From NCBI RefSeq assembly GCF_003261055.1, contig NZ_CP030073.1:992001-1056000 (forward strand): a stretch of 64,000 nucleotides of DNA, given 5' to 3'. The translations under genes were made by a program, and so were the position numbers. Below the pieces are notes generated by a model that was given only the letters and a program-made list of their open reading frames with translations, had not been told where the DNA came from and ran no database searches. The stretch comes from Streptomyces cadmiisoli. GTDB lineage: Bacteria; Actinomycetota; Actinomycetes; Streptomycetales; Streptomycetaceae. Positions 35,609-45,078 of this stretch are shown in pieces. Numbering within the stretch: the first letter of the stretch is position 1; every line of letters begins with the position of its first letter.

Positions 35609-38500
35609 TCAGTGGGTCACATCGCCCGGACCCGTCCGGGCCGTGGCCTCGTCGAGGAGTTCGAGGATGTGCCGGTAGGGACGTCCCGTGGCGCGGGTCA
35701 TACCCATCTCGCACGTGCGGTTGCACGACGCGTAGGCGTCGTACGAACGCGTGTTGATCTCCGCTGCCTGGAGTGCCGTCGCCGCGGCGGTGACCTCCGG
35801 GTACAGCAGGCCGCGGTCGCCCGCGAAGGCGCAGCAGCCCCAGGAGTCGGGCACGGTCACGTCCGGGCTCAGCGCGGCGGCCACGGTCCGCAGGGCGCCG
35901 TCGGCGCCGAGGTGCGTGGTCGAGCAGGTCGGATGCAGGGCCAGCGACCCCAAGGGCCGGGCGGGGGGCAGCGCGGGCAGCAGCCGCTCCGCGGTGAACG
36001 CCACGCTGTCGACGAACCGCAGGGCCGTGTAGCGGGCGCGGTCCGCTTCCGGCAGGGCGTCCGCCAGCCGCTCCAGGCCATGGGTGCACGACGAGGCGTC
36101 ACACACGACGGGCAGCCTTCCGTGGTCCGTGGCGGTCCACAGTGCGTCCAGGGTGCGGGCCGCCATGGTGCTGTGCCCGCGCGTGAATCCCTTGGACTGC
36201 CAGGGAGTGCCGCAGCACAGGCCGCCGAGCCCGTCCGGCACCGTGACCCCCACCCCCGCCCGCTCGCACAGCCGCAGGAACGCGGCCGCCGATCCCGCGG
36301 ACCGGCCCGCGCCCTCCTCAGGACCGAAGATGCTGCCGATGCAGGCCGCGAAGAACACGGCTTCCGTGTCGGCGGGATGCTGCGCGGCGGGGCGGACGGG
36401 GCCGCTGCGCGGCATGTCCTCGGTCCAGGCCGGCACCAGTTCCGCGGCGCCCAGTTTGCGCATCGCCCCGGTCGCGGCGCGGGTCAGGGGCGTCGGCACG
36501 GCGTGGGCGGCCCTGAGCCCGGTGCGTACACCCCGCACGGCGCCCTCCCAGTGCCGTGCCAGGCCGTCTCCCGCCTTCTGGGCCGCGCTGCCGTGCCGCT
36601 CCGCTCGCAGGCGTTTCATGACCTCCCCCGTGTCGATGTGCACGGGGCAGGCGGTGACGCAGAGGCTGTCGACCGCGCAACTGCCGACGGCCGCGTACTC
36701 GTAGTCGTCCTCCAGGGCGCGCCGCGTCTCGTCGTCCCCCGCGGCTGCGGCGAGGGCGATCTCGCGCAGCAGCGCGATCCGCTGGCGCGGGGTCGTGGTG
36801 GCGTCCGCCGTCGGGCAGACCGGTTCGCAGTAGCCGCACTCGACGCAGGCGTCCACGGCCGGGTCGACCTCGGGAACGCTCTTGAGGTTGCCGAGGTGGG
36901 CGCGGGGATCGTCGTCGAGCAGGACCCCGGGGCTGAGCACCTGGTGCGGATCGCACAACCGCTTGAGTTCACGCATGACGTCGTAGAGTTCGTCGCCGTA
37001 CTGGCGCCGCACGAAGGGGGCCATGGCGCGTCCGGTGCCGTGCTCGGCCTTGAGGGTGCCGCCGGCGTCCAGGACGAGGTCGACCATGTCGTCGGTGAAA
37101 CGGGCGTAGCGGTCCAGTTCCCCGGGGGAGTCGAAGTCCTGGGTCAGCATGAAGTGCAGGTTGCCGTCGCGCGCGTGGCCGAAGATCACCGCGTCCTCGT
37201 AACCGTGCCGTTCGAACAGGCCGATCAGGCCCTCGCCCGTGGCGGTGAGCCGTTCCATCGGCACGGCCACGTCCTCCAGCAGGGCGGTCGTCCCGGGCCG
37301 GCGCGCGCCGGCGACCGCGGTGTACAGCCCCTTGCGCAGCCGCCACAGCCGGTTCCTCTCCCCCGCCTCACGGGTGAGCGCCGCCGGGGTCACCGTGGGC
37401 AGCAGCCGCAACGCGGGGTGCGCGGCGCCGACCGTGTGCTCCAGCCTCTCGGCGTCGTCCTCCGCGAACTCGACCAGCAGGGCCGCGTGCCCCGTCACGG
37501 TCAGCCCGCGCAGGGCGTCCACCGGATCGGCGGACCGCTGCGCCACTCGCAGGGAGGCGGCGTCGAGCAGTTCCACCGTGCGGGCCCCGGCGGCCAGGAG
37601 TGCCGGCAGGCAGTCGGTGGCCTGGGCGAGCCCCGGCAGTACGAACAGACCGGTGGCGGTGTGCGGCAGCAGCGGGACGGTACGGAACACGGCCTCCGCG
37701 ACGAACCCGAGCGTGCCCTCGCTGCCGACCATGAGACGGGCGAGGATGTCGGCCGCGGTGGCGTGGTCGAGGAAGGAGTTGAGGCCGTACCCCATGGTGT
37801 TCTTCATGGCGAACAGCCGCTCCACGGTGGCCCGTGAGGCGGCCGAGCCCCGGACGCGGTCCCGCAGCCGCAGCAGTCCGGCGTGCAGTTCGGGCTCCCG
37901 GGCGCGCAGCGCCTGGTCGGCATCGGCCGCGGCGGTGTCGACGACGGTGCCGGAGGGCAGCACGAACCGCAGGGACTCGATGGTGCGGTAGGCGTTGTCC
38001 TGGGTGCCGCAGTTCATGCCGCTGGAGTTGTTGGCCACCAGGCCGCCGATGGTGCAGGCGCTCTCGCTGGCGGGGTCGGGTCCCAGTCGGCGGCCGTACC
38101 GGGCGAGCCGGGCGTTGGCCTGGCGGACGGTCAGTCCGGGCTGGAGCCGGATGCGGTGCCCGTCGTCGAGTACCTCCGCGGCCCGCCAGTGGGTACGGAC
38201 GTCGATCTGGATGCCGTCGCCGCCGGCCTGACCGGCCAGGCTGGTGCCGCCCGACCGCAATGTCAGCGGGATGCCGGCGGCGTGGGCCCCGGCCATCAGC
38301 GCGCCGACCTCGCCGGCCGACGCCGCGCGGACGACCGCGCGAGGGGTGAACAGGTAGGGCGAGGCGTCGTGGGCCGCGGCGATCCTGCGGGGCACTTCGG
38401 TCGTCACGCGCGCCGGGTCGCTGACGCAGGAGGCCAGGAGCTCGACCATGCGCTGGTCGGAGGCAGGGGCGGTGGAGGCGGTGGACTGGCTCGGGCTCAT
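35609..38500 (-). CDS. FAD/Fe-S oxidoreductase, D-lactate dehydrogenase (DLD/GlcD-GlcF) type
   Basis: This 963-residue fusion has an N-terminal FAD-binding type 4 domain (about 45-540; PLTLRSGGTSLAGQ, ACTIGGLVANNSSGMNCG, LMVGSEGTLGFV, and EHGTGRAMAPFV near 490). It continues into a ferredoxin-like 4Fe-4S domain (CVECGYCEPVCP and CVTACP, about 560-640) and a C-terminal pair of CCG cysteine-rich repeats (GGLCCGTPWQSKG, DSWGCCAFAGD) as in GlcF/heterodisulfide reductase. Such single-chain enzymes oxidise D-lactate or related 2-hydroxyacids and pass electrons to quinone. Located between rpiR and murQ, D-lactate from MurNAc breakdown is the likely substrate. The ATG is at 38500. Confidence 0.5.
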   Translation of the reverse strand: MSPSQSTASTAPASDQRMVELLASCVSDPARVTTEVPRRIAAAHDASPYLFTPRAVVRAASAGEVGALMAGAHAAGIPLTLRSGGTSLAGQAGGDGIQIDVRTHWRAAEVLDDGHRIRLQPGLTVRQANARLARYGRRLGPDPASESACTIGGLVANNSSGMNCGTQDNAYRTIESLRFVLPSGTVVDTAAADADQALRAREPELHAGLLRLRDRVRGSAASRATVERLFAMKNTMGYGLNSFLDHATAADILARLMVGSEGTLGFVAEAVFRTVPLLPHTATGLFVLPGLAQATDCLPALLAAGARTVELLDAASLRVAQRSADPVDALRGLTVTGHAALLVEFAEDDAERLEHTVGAAHPALRLLPTVTPAALTREAGERNRLWRLRKGLYTAVAGARRPGTTALLEDVAVPMERLTATGEGLIGLFERHGYEDAVIFGHARDGNLHFMLTQDFDSPGELDRYARFTDDMVDLVLDAGGTLKAEHGTGRAMAPFVRRQYGDELYDVMRELKRLCDPHQVLSPGVLLDDDPRAHLGNLKSVPEVDPAVDACVECGYCEPVCPTADATTTPRQRIALLREIALAAAAGDDETRRALEDDYEYAAVGSCAVDSLCVTACPVHIDTGEVMKRLRAERHGSAAQKAGDGLARHWEGAVRGVRTGLRAAHAVPTPLTRAATGAMRKLGAAELVPAWTEDMPRSGPVRPAAQHPADTEAVFFAACIGSIFGPEEGAGRSAGSAAAFLRLCERAGVGVTVPDGLGGLCCGTPWQSKGFTRGHSTMAARTLDALWTATDHGRLPVVCDASSCTHGLERLADALPEADRARYTALRFVDSVAFTAERLLPALPPARPLGSLALHPTCSTTHLGADGALRTVAAALSPDVTVPDSWGCCAFAGDRGLLYPEVTAAATALQAAEINTRSYDAYASCNRTCEMGMTRATGRPYRHILELLDEATARTGPGDVTH

Positions 38501-38902
38501 GGTTCCTCGGCTGCGCCGCCGGTTCGGCGCGGGACGACGGACGGTCGGTGGGCGCGTGTCGGATGGTCGGTGGGTGCGGCGCCCGGCCGTCCCGTACGGC
38601 CGCCTCGGCGGAGGCGGGCGTCAGGGCCGTTCGCGGCGCCTCGCGTCCGTGGGCGCCGCAGGACGGCGGCCCTCGTGCCGACGGCTCCGGCCCGGACGAT
38701 CACCGATCGCCCGCTTCCCGGTCAGGGCCGCGGCTTCAGGGAGTATCAAGACCATCGACGCGGGATGTCAATAATTTACACACCAAAGTTTTCCGCGTAA
38801 TTTATTTACATCGCAGGGCGGACGGCTCGCAGGGCGAGGGGAACTGCTGACGGGACAGGGCTGCGGAGCGCACGCCTGCGGCGGCGCCCAGGGGACCGCG
38901 TC
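38501..38902. other. Intergenic region between rpiR and the oxidase gene
   Basis: About 400 bases containing the promoter at 38742-38771 and an AT-rich island at 38766-38815; the remainder is a long GC-rich leader without a convincing ORF. Confidence 0.5.
38742..38771 (-). promoter_or_regulatory. Sigma70-type promoter for the D-lactate dehydrogenase-like gene
   Basis: On the minus strand, TTGACA (38771-38766) is followed after 18 bases by GATACT, a reasonable -10. It is embedded in an unusually AT-rich segment (38766-38815) that also contains GTAA-N5-TTAC (38797-38809), a possible operator. The predicted leader is about 235 nt. Confidence 0.5.
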
Positions 38903-39832
38903 CTACGGACGACGGCGCCGACGCCGCTGCACGGCGGTGTAGGTCTCCTGGAGGGCGGCTGCCGCCGTGTCGTAGGAGCGCTGTGCCACCGCGACGAAAA
39001 GGCAGTCGATCAGGGCCAGCTGCGCGATCCTGCTGACCGTCGCGCCCGAACGGAACGGTGTCTCGCGGGCGGCGGTGGTCAGGACCAGGTCGGCCGCCAC
39101 CGCGAGCGAGGAGTGGGGGAAGTTGGTGAGGGCGATCGTGGTGGCCCCGCGCTCGGCGGCGGCGACCAGCGGATCGACGGTGTCCTCGGTCTCCCCCGAG
39201 TGGGAGATGCCGATGGCCACGTCGTCGGGACCCAGCAGCGCGCTCGCCGTCAGCGCGGCGTGGACGTCCGTCCACACGAACGTGATGTGGCCGATGCGGT
39301 GCAGTTTCTGGTGCAGGTCCTGGCCGACGAACGCACTGGCACCGACACCGAAGATGTCGATACGACGGGCCGCGGTGATGGCGTCGACGGCTCTGCCGAG
39401 GACCGCGGGATCCAGACTGCGGGCGGTCGCGTCGAGCGTACGGACCTCGTTGTAGATGATCTTCTTGACGATCTGTTCCAGTGTGTCGGACGGATCGATG
39501 TCGGTTCCCAGGGCCGACTGTTCCCCGCCGACCGCCCGCTCGTGCGCCACCGCCGCGGCCAGCGCGAGCCGGAGCTGCGGGTAGCTGCCGAAGCCCAGCG
39601 TCCGGCAGAAGCGGAGCACCGTGGCGGGCGACGTGGCGGCCCGCTCGGCGAGCAGGCCGATCGAGAGTCCCGAGGATCCGGCCGGGTCCGAGACGACGGT
39701 GTCGGCCACCCGCCGCTCCGAGGGCGGCAGCGAAGGCCGGGCGGCGCGGATACGGGTGAGGGCGTCGGCTCCGGATCCACTGGTGGAACCGGACTCCGGC
39801 TCCGGAGCGTGGGGCACGTCCCGGCGGCTCAT
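38903..39832 (-). CDS. RpiR/MurR family transcriptional regulator
   Basis: This 309-residue regulator has an N-terminal RpiR-type HTH (about 25-100; LPPSERRVADTVVSDP, AERAATSPATVLRFCRTLGFGSYPQLR) and a C-terminal SIS phosphosugar-binding domain (about 140-270; RRIDIFGVGASAFVGQDLHQKL, VAIGISHSGETEDTVDP). It ends in a run of six arginines. RpiR proteins such as MurR sense phosphosugars, in E. coli MurNAc-6-phosphate. Lying at the head of the oxidase-murQ-PTS block on the same strand, it is the obvious MurNAc-6-P-responsive repressor; the AT-rich palindromes at 35532-35577 and 38797-38809 are candidate targets. The ATG at 39832 follows an AGGAGGAA-like site. Confidence 0.5.
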   Translation of the reverse strand: MSRRDVPHAPEPESGSTSGSGADALTRIRAARPSLPPSERRVADTVVSDPAGSSGLSIGLLAERAATSPATVLRFCRTLGFGSYPQLRLALAAAVAHERAVGGEQSALGTDIDPSDTLEQIVKKIIYNEVRTLDATARSLDPAVLGRAVDAITAARRIDIFGVGASAFVGQDLHQKLHRIGHITFVWTDVHAALTASALLGPDDVAIGISHSGETEDTVDPLVAAAERGATTIALTNFPHSSLAVAADLVLTTAARETPFRSGATVSRIAQLALIDCLFVAVAQRSYDTAAAALQETYTAVQRRRRRRP

Positions 39833-40687
39833 CGACTTCCTCCTGCACCGGACGACGGGAGCGTCCGCACCCTGACAGGCAGTAAATCACAACACCGGGT
39901 CAGGCCGGTGACGCCGCACGCCCCGCACCGGCCTGCGGGAACGGTTCCCACGCCCCGCCGACGCGCCTCGCCCCGCCACGGCCCCCGCAGTCGCCGGCAC
40001 ACCCCCTGCCGTCGACACCCCGGCCCGCACCCGGGACCGCCGGCCGGTCTCCGCGGCCGGCCCCACAGGCCGCCTGGGCCCATCGAGCCCTCCTGGTCGC
40101 CGCGGACCGTGCGTGTCCGGACACCGCGACCAGACGCCCCTCACTGAACACACCTTGTACGTAAGGCAGTTGAGGCTGCGGCGACGGCGCGGACCGTCCC
40201 ACCTCCGGCCACGACCCGGCCACCGCCGACAGCGCGGACCGATCCCACCGACCCTGTCCATCGACCGACTGCTGCGCGACCTGGACACCCTCCATGCGCG
40301 GACCGGCGTGACGGGCCACGCCGAGCTGCTCCCGGGGCGCGGCGGGCGACGGGGCGACGGCTGCGCGCCGACGGCCTGACCCGGTCAGCCGACCCCGTTC
40401 GCGCCCGGAACGGGGGGCGCGTCGCCGGGGGCGCCGTCACACCGGCCGTCGGCGCGGCGGTGGCCGTGGGTGCGGCGGGCGCGTCCATCGGCCTGCCGCA
40501 TCCTGACGGCGACGCCGCCGCGTCGCCGGCTCCGCCGAGGCAGCCGGGGCGACCGGCGAGGCGGTCGCCCACGATCCGTCGTCTAGGGTGACGTCATGCT
40601 GCACATCCGCATGTATGTGCCAACATGGCCGTACGAGACCCGCGTTGACGAGCCGATCGTGTGCTCCTGTGTGTCGGAGGCGTCACG
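39833..40687. other. Long intergenic region between rpiR and the PBP gene
   Basis: About 850 bases, the longest gap in the window. It must contain the divergent promoters of rpiR and of the penicillin-binding protein. Short frames on both strands are Arg/Gly/Pro-rich with no plausible RBS or family resemblance. I see no tRNA, repeat or mobile-element remnant. Confidence 0.5.
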
Positions 40688-42175
40688 ATGAACCGGACGA
40701 TACGGGCGGTGGCGATCTTCTGTGGCCTGACGGTTCTCGCCCTGCTCCTCAGGGCGAACTGGCTGCAGTACGCGACCGCCGACGATCTGGCCACCGACCC
40801 CAAGAACCGCCGCGTCGTCATCGAGAGGTACGCCTCGGTGCGCGGCGACATCATCGTCGACGGCCGGGCCGTCACCGGCTCGAAGAAGGTCCCCGGTGCC
40901 GAATTCCTGTACAAGCGCACCTACGTGAACGGACCCATGTACGCGCCGGTGACCGGGTTCGCGTCACAGGCCAACGGGGTGTCGCTGCTGGAGAGCACCT
41001 ACGACAGCGTCCTCAGCGGCCAGGACGACCGGTTCGCCTTCCAGCGCGTCGCCGACGTCGTCACGGGGAAGGGCCGGCGGGCCGGTTCGGTGGTCACCAC
41101 CATCGACCCCGAGGCGCAGAAGGCGGCGTACAAGGGTCTGAGCGACCTCAAGGGAGCGCGGGGCGCCGTCGTGGCCCTGGACCCGAGCACCGGGAAGGTG
41201 CTTTCCATGGTCTCCGTGCCGTCGTACGACCCCTCCCTGTTCGCCGGCAACACGTTCAAGGAAGCGGACCAGTTCGCCGCGCTCGACAAGGACAAGCGCA
41301 AGCCCATGGCCAACCGTGCGCTGCGTGAGACCTACCCGCCCGGATCGACGTTCAAGATCGTCACGGCGGCGGCGGCCCTGGAGCACGGAATCGTGACCGA
41401 CATCGACGCCCCCACGGACGCCGTGTCGCCCTACCCGCTCCCCCAGTCGACCAACAAGATCGGCAGCGAGGCGGGTGACGCCTTGTGCAACAAGGCGTCC
41501 GTGAAGACGGCGATGCAGTACTCGTGCAACAACGTCTTCCTCGACCTCGCCGCCGAACTGGGCCAGGAGAAGATGCGGGAGACGGCCGAGAAGTTCGGCT
41601 TCAACGAGGACGTGTACTCCGCCGAGCTCGGTGACCTGCGGGCGACGAAGAGCCTGTACCCCAACGACCTCGACAAGCCCGGAACCGCACTCACGGGCAT
41701 GGGCCAGGGAAGTCTCACCTCCACGCCCATGCAGATGGCCATGGTCACCGCCGCGCTGGCCAATGACGGCAAGCTGATGCAGCCCTACGTCGTCGACGAG
41801 GTACGAGGACCGGACCTCAACACCCTGGAGAAGGCCAAGCCCGTCGCCCTGGACGAAGCGGTGTCCCCGGCCACGGCGCAGCAGGTCCAGGAGATGATGG
41901 AGTTCACCGCCGAGAAGGGCAGTGCGCAGCGCGCCCTGATCGACGGCATCACCGTCGGCGGCAAGACGGGCACTGCGCAGCGTGGCGTCAACGTCGCCGA
42001 CGAGGTCCCGTACGGCTGGTTCGTCTCGTACGGCAAGGGCCCGGACGGCCGGTCGGTGGCGGTCGCCGTCTTCATCGATCCCACCGACATGGACATCTCC
42101 CGGCAGGACATCTCCGGCGGCCGCCTCGGCGCCCCCATAGCCCGCAGCGTCATGCAGGCCGTACTCCAGGACTGA
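40688..42175 (+). CDS. Penicillin-binding protein (PbpA/FtsI-like transpeptidase)
   Basis: This 495-residue class B penicillin-binding protein is anchored by an N-terminal helix (about 5-22, IRAVAIFCGLTVLALLLRA) with a short dimerisation/linker region and a transpeptidase domain. The active-site motifs are present: PPGSTFK with nucleophile Ser220 and Lys223, SCN in AMQYSCNN, and KTGT in VGGKTGTAQRG. It cross-links peptidoglycan outside the membrane. The ATG at 40688 has GGAGG seven bases upstream. It is a stand-alone gene, not next to rodA/ftsW as the core pbpA is, so it is a paralogue. The nearby MurNAc salvage genes make a cell-wall theme possible, but it is not in their operon. Confidence 0.5.
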   Translation: MNRTIRAVAIFCGLTVLALLLRANWLQYATADDLATDPKNRRVVIERYASVRGDIIVDGRAVTGSKKVPGAEFLYKRTYVNGPMYAPVTGFASQANGVSLLESTYDSVLSGQDDRFAFQRVADVVTGKGRRAGSVVTTIDPEAQKAAYKGLSDLKGARGAVVALDPSTGKVLSMVSVPSYDPSLFAGNTFKEADQFAALDKDKRKPMANRALRETYPPGSTFKIVTAAAALEHGIVTDIDAPTDAVSPYPLPQSTNKIGSEAGDALCNKASVKTAMQYSCNNVFLDLAAELGQEKMRETAEKFGFNEDVYSAELGDLRATKSLYPNDLDKPGTALTGMGQGSLTSTPMQMAMVTAALANDGKLMQPYVVDEVRGPDLNTLEKAKPVALDEAVSPATAQQVQEMMEFTAEKGSAQRALIDGITVGGKTGTAQRGVNVADEVPYGWFVSYGKGPDGRSVAVAVFIDPTDMDISRQDISGGRLGAPIARSVMQAVLQD

Positions 42176-42196
42176 GGCCGTGCGCGAGCCGTGGAC

Positions 42197-42230
42197 ACCC
42201 CGGCCGCCGGCCCAGTCCGGCGGCCGGGGT
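42197..42230 (+). terminator. 14-bp hairpin after the PBP gene
   Basis: ACCCCGGCCGCCGG (42197-42210) pairs perfectly with CCGGCGGCCGGGGT (42217-42230) around CCCAGT, 22 bases past the stop. It lies between the convergent PBP and HD genes and may serve both. Confidence 0.5.
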
Positions 42231-42337
42231 GCTCCCGGACCTCGCGAGGTGCTCACTTCGCCCCGTGACGGCCCCCGGTGAGGCGCGCTCACCGCAGCTC
42301 ACGCAACGGACCGCTTCCCTCGATGTGTCGCGCGTTC

Positions 42338-42943
42338 TCAGAACGCCGGGTTGACACCCGTGTGCTCTCGGTCGGCCAGATGAGCGGCGAGCAGGCCACC
42401 CGGCCACGTGGCGCGCGGGGCCTTCTCGGGACGCAGCAGGGCCTGCGCGACCACCGCGTCGGCGAGCACGGTCTCGATGTCCAGCCGCGGATAGAGCCCG
42501 AGCGATTCCGCCAGTTCCTCGGCGTCCTCCCCCTCGGGCGGGTCGATCGCCCCGAAGTCGGCCAGCACACCCAGCCGCACGAGCCTGGACAGCGTCCCCA
42601 TGCGCTCCGCGATACCGGGCGAGGTGTGCAGAGCGATGGCCTCCCACACCTGCTGGATCAGCGGCTCGGGCCAGTCGTGCCGGGCCAGGAACGCATGCGC
42701 GGCGTCCGCGCCCTCGACCTCGAAACGCTGCGGACCGTCGTACGCGTCGGACGTCCCGGCATCGTGAAACAGACACGCCACGGCCAGCGCTTCCCGTTCC
42801 CGGGCGTCGATTCCTTCCCGCCGGCCCATGAGGTCGGCCAACAGCCACACGCGCACGCTGTGGTTGACGATCGCGGGCTTCAGTACGGAACTCACGTGCT
42901 CGAGCGCGGCGTCGGCAACCACTCCCCCGAAGGAGACCTTCAC
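42338..42943 (-). CDS. HD domain-containing phosphohydrolase
   Basis: This 201-residue cytosolic HD-fold protein has NHSVRVWLLADLMG (first metal His, about 28) and ACLFHDAG (the HD doublet, about 60), with later metal-site residues in IALHTSP (His104 region). Similar proteins are metal-dependent hydrolases of nucleotides or cyanamide-hydratase-like enzymes; the substrate cannot be assigned. The GTG at 42943 has GGAGG seven bases upstream. It lies 60 bases after a TetR gene on the same strand, so the two probably form an operon in which TetR controls the HD protein. Confidence 0.5.
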   Translation of the reverse strand: MKVSFGGVVADAALEHVSSVLKPAIVNHSVRVWLLADLMGRREGIDAREREALAVACLFHDAGTSDAYDGPQRFEVEGADAAHAFLARHDWPEPLIQQVWEAIALHTSPGIAERMGTLSRLVRLGVLADFGAIDPPEGEDAEELAESLGLYPRLDIETVLADAVVAQALLRPEKAPRATWPGGLLAAHLADREHTGVNPAF

Positions 42944-43003
42944 TTCGCATCCTCCATGTCTCGCACGCCCCTCATGGGGCGCAGGCCACCCGGTGTCGAA
43001 AGG

Positions 43004-43585
43004 TCAGTCCAGAGCGTCGAGGGCGGTCTCGACGATCTCCATGAGCGACGCGCGGTCGGGGTTGAACGTGCCCATGACCCGCAGGCCGTGCATTGTCATG
43101 ATCAAGTACCGCGCCAGGGTCCGCGCGTCGTGCTTGCCGGTGAGCTGCCCATGGTCCTGGGCCTCGGCGACGACCTGGTGGAGGGCGTCCTCCAGCAGCT
43201 CCGTGGTGGACTGCACATGGGCCGTGACCTGGGGATCCTGGGAGATCCGTCCCACGGCCGCGCCGACGATCAGACAGGCCCGCCGGCTGCCGTCGCGGAC
43301 GATGTCGTCGACCGCCGCCACGAGCACCTCGTGCAGCAACTCACGGCCGGGGGCGCCATCGTGAAGCACCTGGACCAGCGGCAGGGCGTAGCACTCCCGA
43401 TAGCGGTCCATGGCAGCCAGGTACAGGCCTTCCTTGCTGCCGAAGGCCGCGTAGAGCGAGCCACGACCGACACCGGTGGCATCGACCAGGTCCTGGATGG
43501 ACGTGCCGTCGTAGCCGTTGCAGCGGAAGGCGTTCATCGCCGCCTCCACAGCCCTTTCGGTGTCGAACTCCCTGGTGCGTGCCAT
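43004..43585 (-). CDS. TetR family transcriptional regulator
   Basis: This 193-residue repressor has an N-terminal HTH (about 8-55; FDTERAVEAAMNAFRCNGYDGTS, QDLVDATGVGRGSLYAAFGSKEGLY) and a helical ligand-binding domain. The ATG at 43585 is the natural start (MARTREFDTE). Twenty-two bases upstream lies GAACGAACGGT (43608-43618), and its exact reverse complement occurs at 43944-43954 before the divergent SDR gene, so autoregulation plus control of the SDR is likely. The HD gene follows downstream. Confidence 0.5.
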   Translation of the reverse strand: MARTREFDTERAVEAAMNAFRCNGYDGTSIQDLVDATGVGRGSLYAAFGSKEGLYLAAMDRYRECYALPLVQVLHDGAPGRELLHEVLVAAVDDIVRDGSRRACLIVGAAVGRISQDPQVTAHVQSTTELLEDALHQVVAEAQDHGQLTGKHDARTLARYLIMTMHGLRVMGTFNPDRASLMEIVETALDALD

Positions 43586-44085
43586 ACCGCGACCATACGC
43601 CAAACCTGAACGAACGGTAAAGATTTTCAATAGCGAAGACAGGGGTGGTGCAAAGACTTTCCACAGCCTCCACCCACCCACACCCCCGCTCACCACCGAG
43701 ACCGCTTCACACCCTGCGCCGAGTGCCGAGAGTCGCGAGCACGAAGCCTGCGAGGCCCTCACGGAGCCGGACGGAGCACCCCTGGCCGACCACCGATCGG
43801 GCACGGCGCATGCACCAAACACACCAACCCGAGGGCGCCGGACACCCCCGCCGCACTGCGCTGTTCGGGCATCAATCCGCAGGTCAAAGCGATCCGATCA
43901 CCCACAGCACCCTCCTCCCGGCCGCCACAGCAATTCATTATCGACCGTTCGTTCCTGATAGCGGTAGGGTCCGGAAGCATGGGCTCGGGAAACCTGCGAA
44001 TCCTGTGGATCCATGCGCCCGCACCGCGATCCCTCCCTCCCGGCAGACCCATGGCTCGGCCGTGCCGGATGTTGAACGGAGACAC
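43586..44085. promoter_or_regulatory. Divergent TetR/SDR intergenic region with two matching operator sequences
   Basis: This 500-bp region has no convincing gene. GAACGAACGGT at 43608-43618 and ACCGTTCGTTC at 43944-43954 are exact reverse complements, one near each divergent gene, both in locally AT-rich DNA. They are the best candidates for TetR binding sites. Confidence 0.5.
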
Positions 44086-44849
44086 ATGTCCAAGCGTTTG
44101 CAGTCCAAAGTCATCATCGTCACCGGAGGTACCTCCGGCATGGGTTCGACCTTCGCTCGGCGAGCCGCGTCCGAGGGCGCGACCGTGCTGATCGGAGCGC
44201 GCGACAGGGAGCGGGGCGAGGCAACCGCGGCGGAGATCACCCGGGAGGGCGGGAAGGCACTCTTCGTCCCGACGGATGTGACGGTCGAGGAGGAACTGGC
44301 CCACCTGGTCGATGTCGCGGTCAAGGAGTTCGGCGGTCTGCACGGCGCCTTCAACAACGCGGGTGGCGGCAACAGCCGGGGAGCGCTCCGGAGCATGGAC
44401 GCCTCCCACTGGGACAGCGTCATCGCGCTCAATCTGACCAGCGTCTTCTACAGCCTCAAGCACGAGATCCCGGCCATCGTGGCCAGTGGTGGCGGCTCCA
44501 TCGTCAACAACGCGTCCGTGGTCGGCGTGGTGGGCGACCCCTCGGCCATCGCCTATACGGCCGCCAAGCACGGTGTCCTGGGCCTGACCCGATCGGCCGC
44601 GCTCGACGCGGCCAGGGGGGCGTGCGGGTCAACGCCCTGGTGACGGGTCTGGTGAACACCCCGCTCTGGCGCAGCCACGTGGAGAGCAGCCCGGAATCCG
44701 CCGCCATCCTCCTCGACAAGCAGCCCGCCGGCCGAGCCGCCGACGAAGCCGAGATCGCCGCATTCACCGCGTTCCTGATCAGCGACGAAAGCCCGTTCAT
44801 CAACGGAGCGGCTCTAGCGATCGACGGCGCGCTGACCGCAGGTTACTGA
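44086..44849 (+). pseudogene. SDR family oxidoreductase interrupted by a single-base frameshift
   Basis: The first frame (44086-44643) encodes an N-terminal Rossmann fold (VTGGTSGMGSTFARRAASEGA), NNAG, and the SDR catalytic Ser and YTAAK. At 44615-44620, a run of six Gs, the frame is lost. The continuation, beginning VRVNALVTGLVNTPLW and ending with a normal SDR C-terminus (ALAIDGALTAGY), is in another frame to 44849. One extra G would restore a standard ~254-residue SDR. The ATG at 44086 has GGAG six bases upstream. Either the gene is inactivated, or the homopolymer is a sequencing error, or it is a slippery site. It is controlled by the divergent TetR promoter region. Confidence 0.5.
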
Positions 44850-45078
44850 GTCGGCGTCCGCGCGCTTGGACCTTCTCGAGCCCGCACACCGTGCGGGGCA
44901 CCGCGGGCCGGTCGACCGGTGACGCAGTTCCGGTCGACCGGCCGTCGGCTCGCCCGCCCGCCGGGCACAGGTGCCAGAAGGGGTCACCCGAACTCCCGCG
45001 ACCCCGCCGCCCAGTTGCGCGGTCAGCACGCAGCCGCGGCCAGCACGCAGCCGGCGTTCGCAAGACAGGCGCCACCGG

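Noticed and set aside
40113-40379. Small rightward ORF in the long gap between rpiR and the PBP
   Set aside because: Arg-rich, no ribosome-binding site, no recognisable fold.
42338-43585. Reading the TetR plus HD genes as a toxin-antitoxin pair
   Set aside because: The HD protein is an ordinary-sized hydrolase and the TetR a standard repressor; nothing in sequence suggests toxicity.
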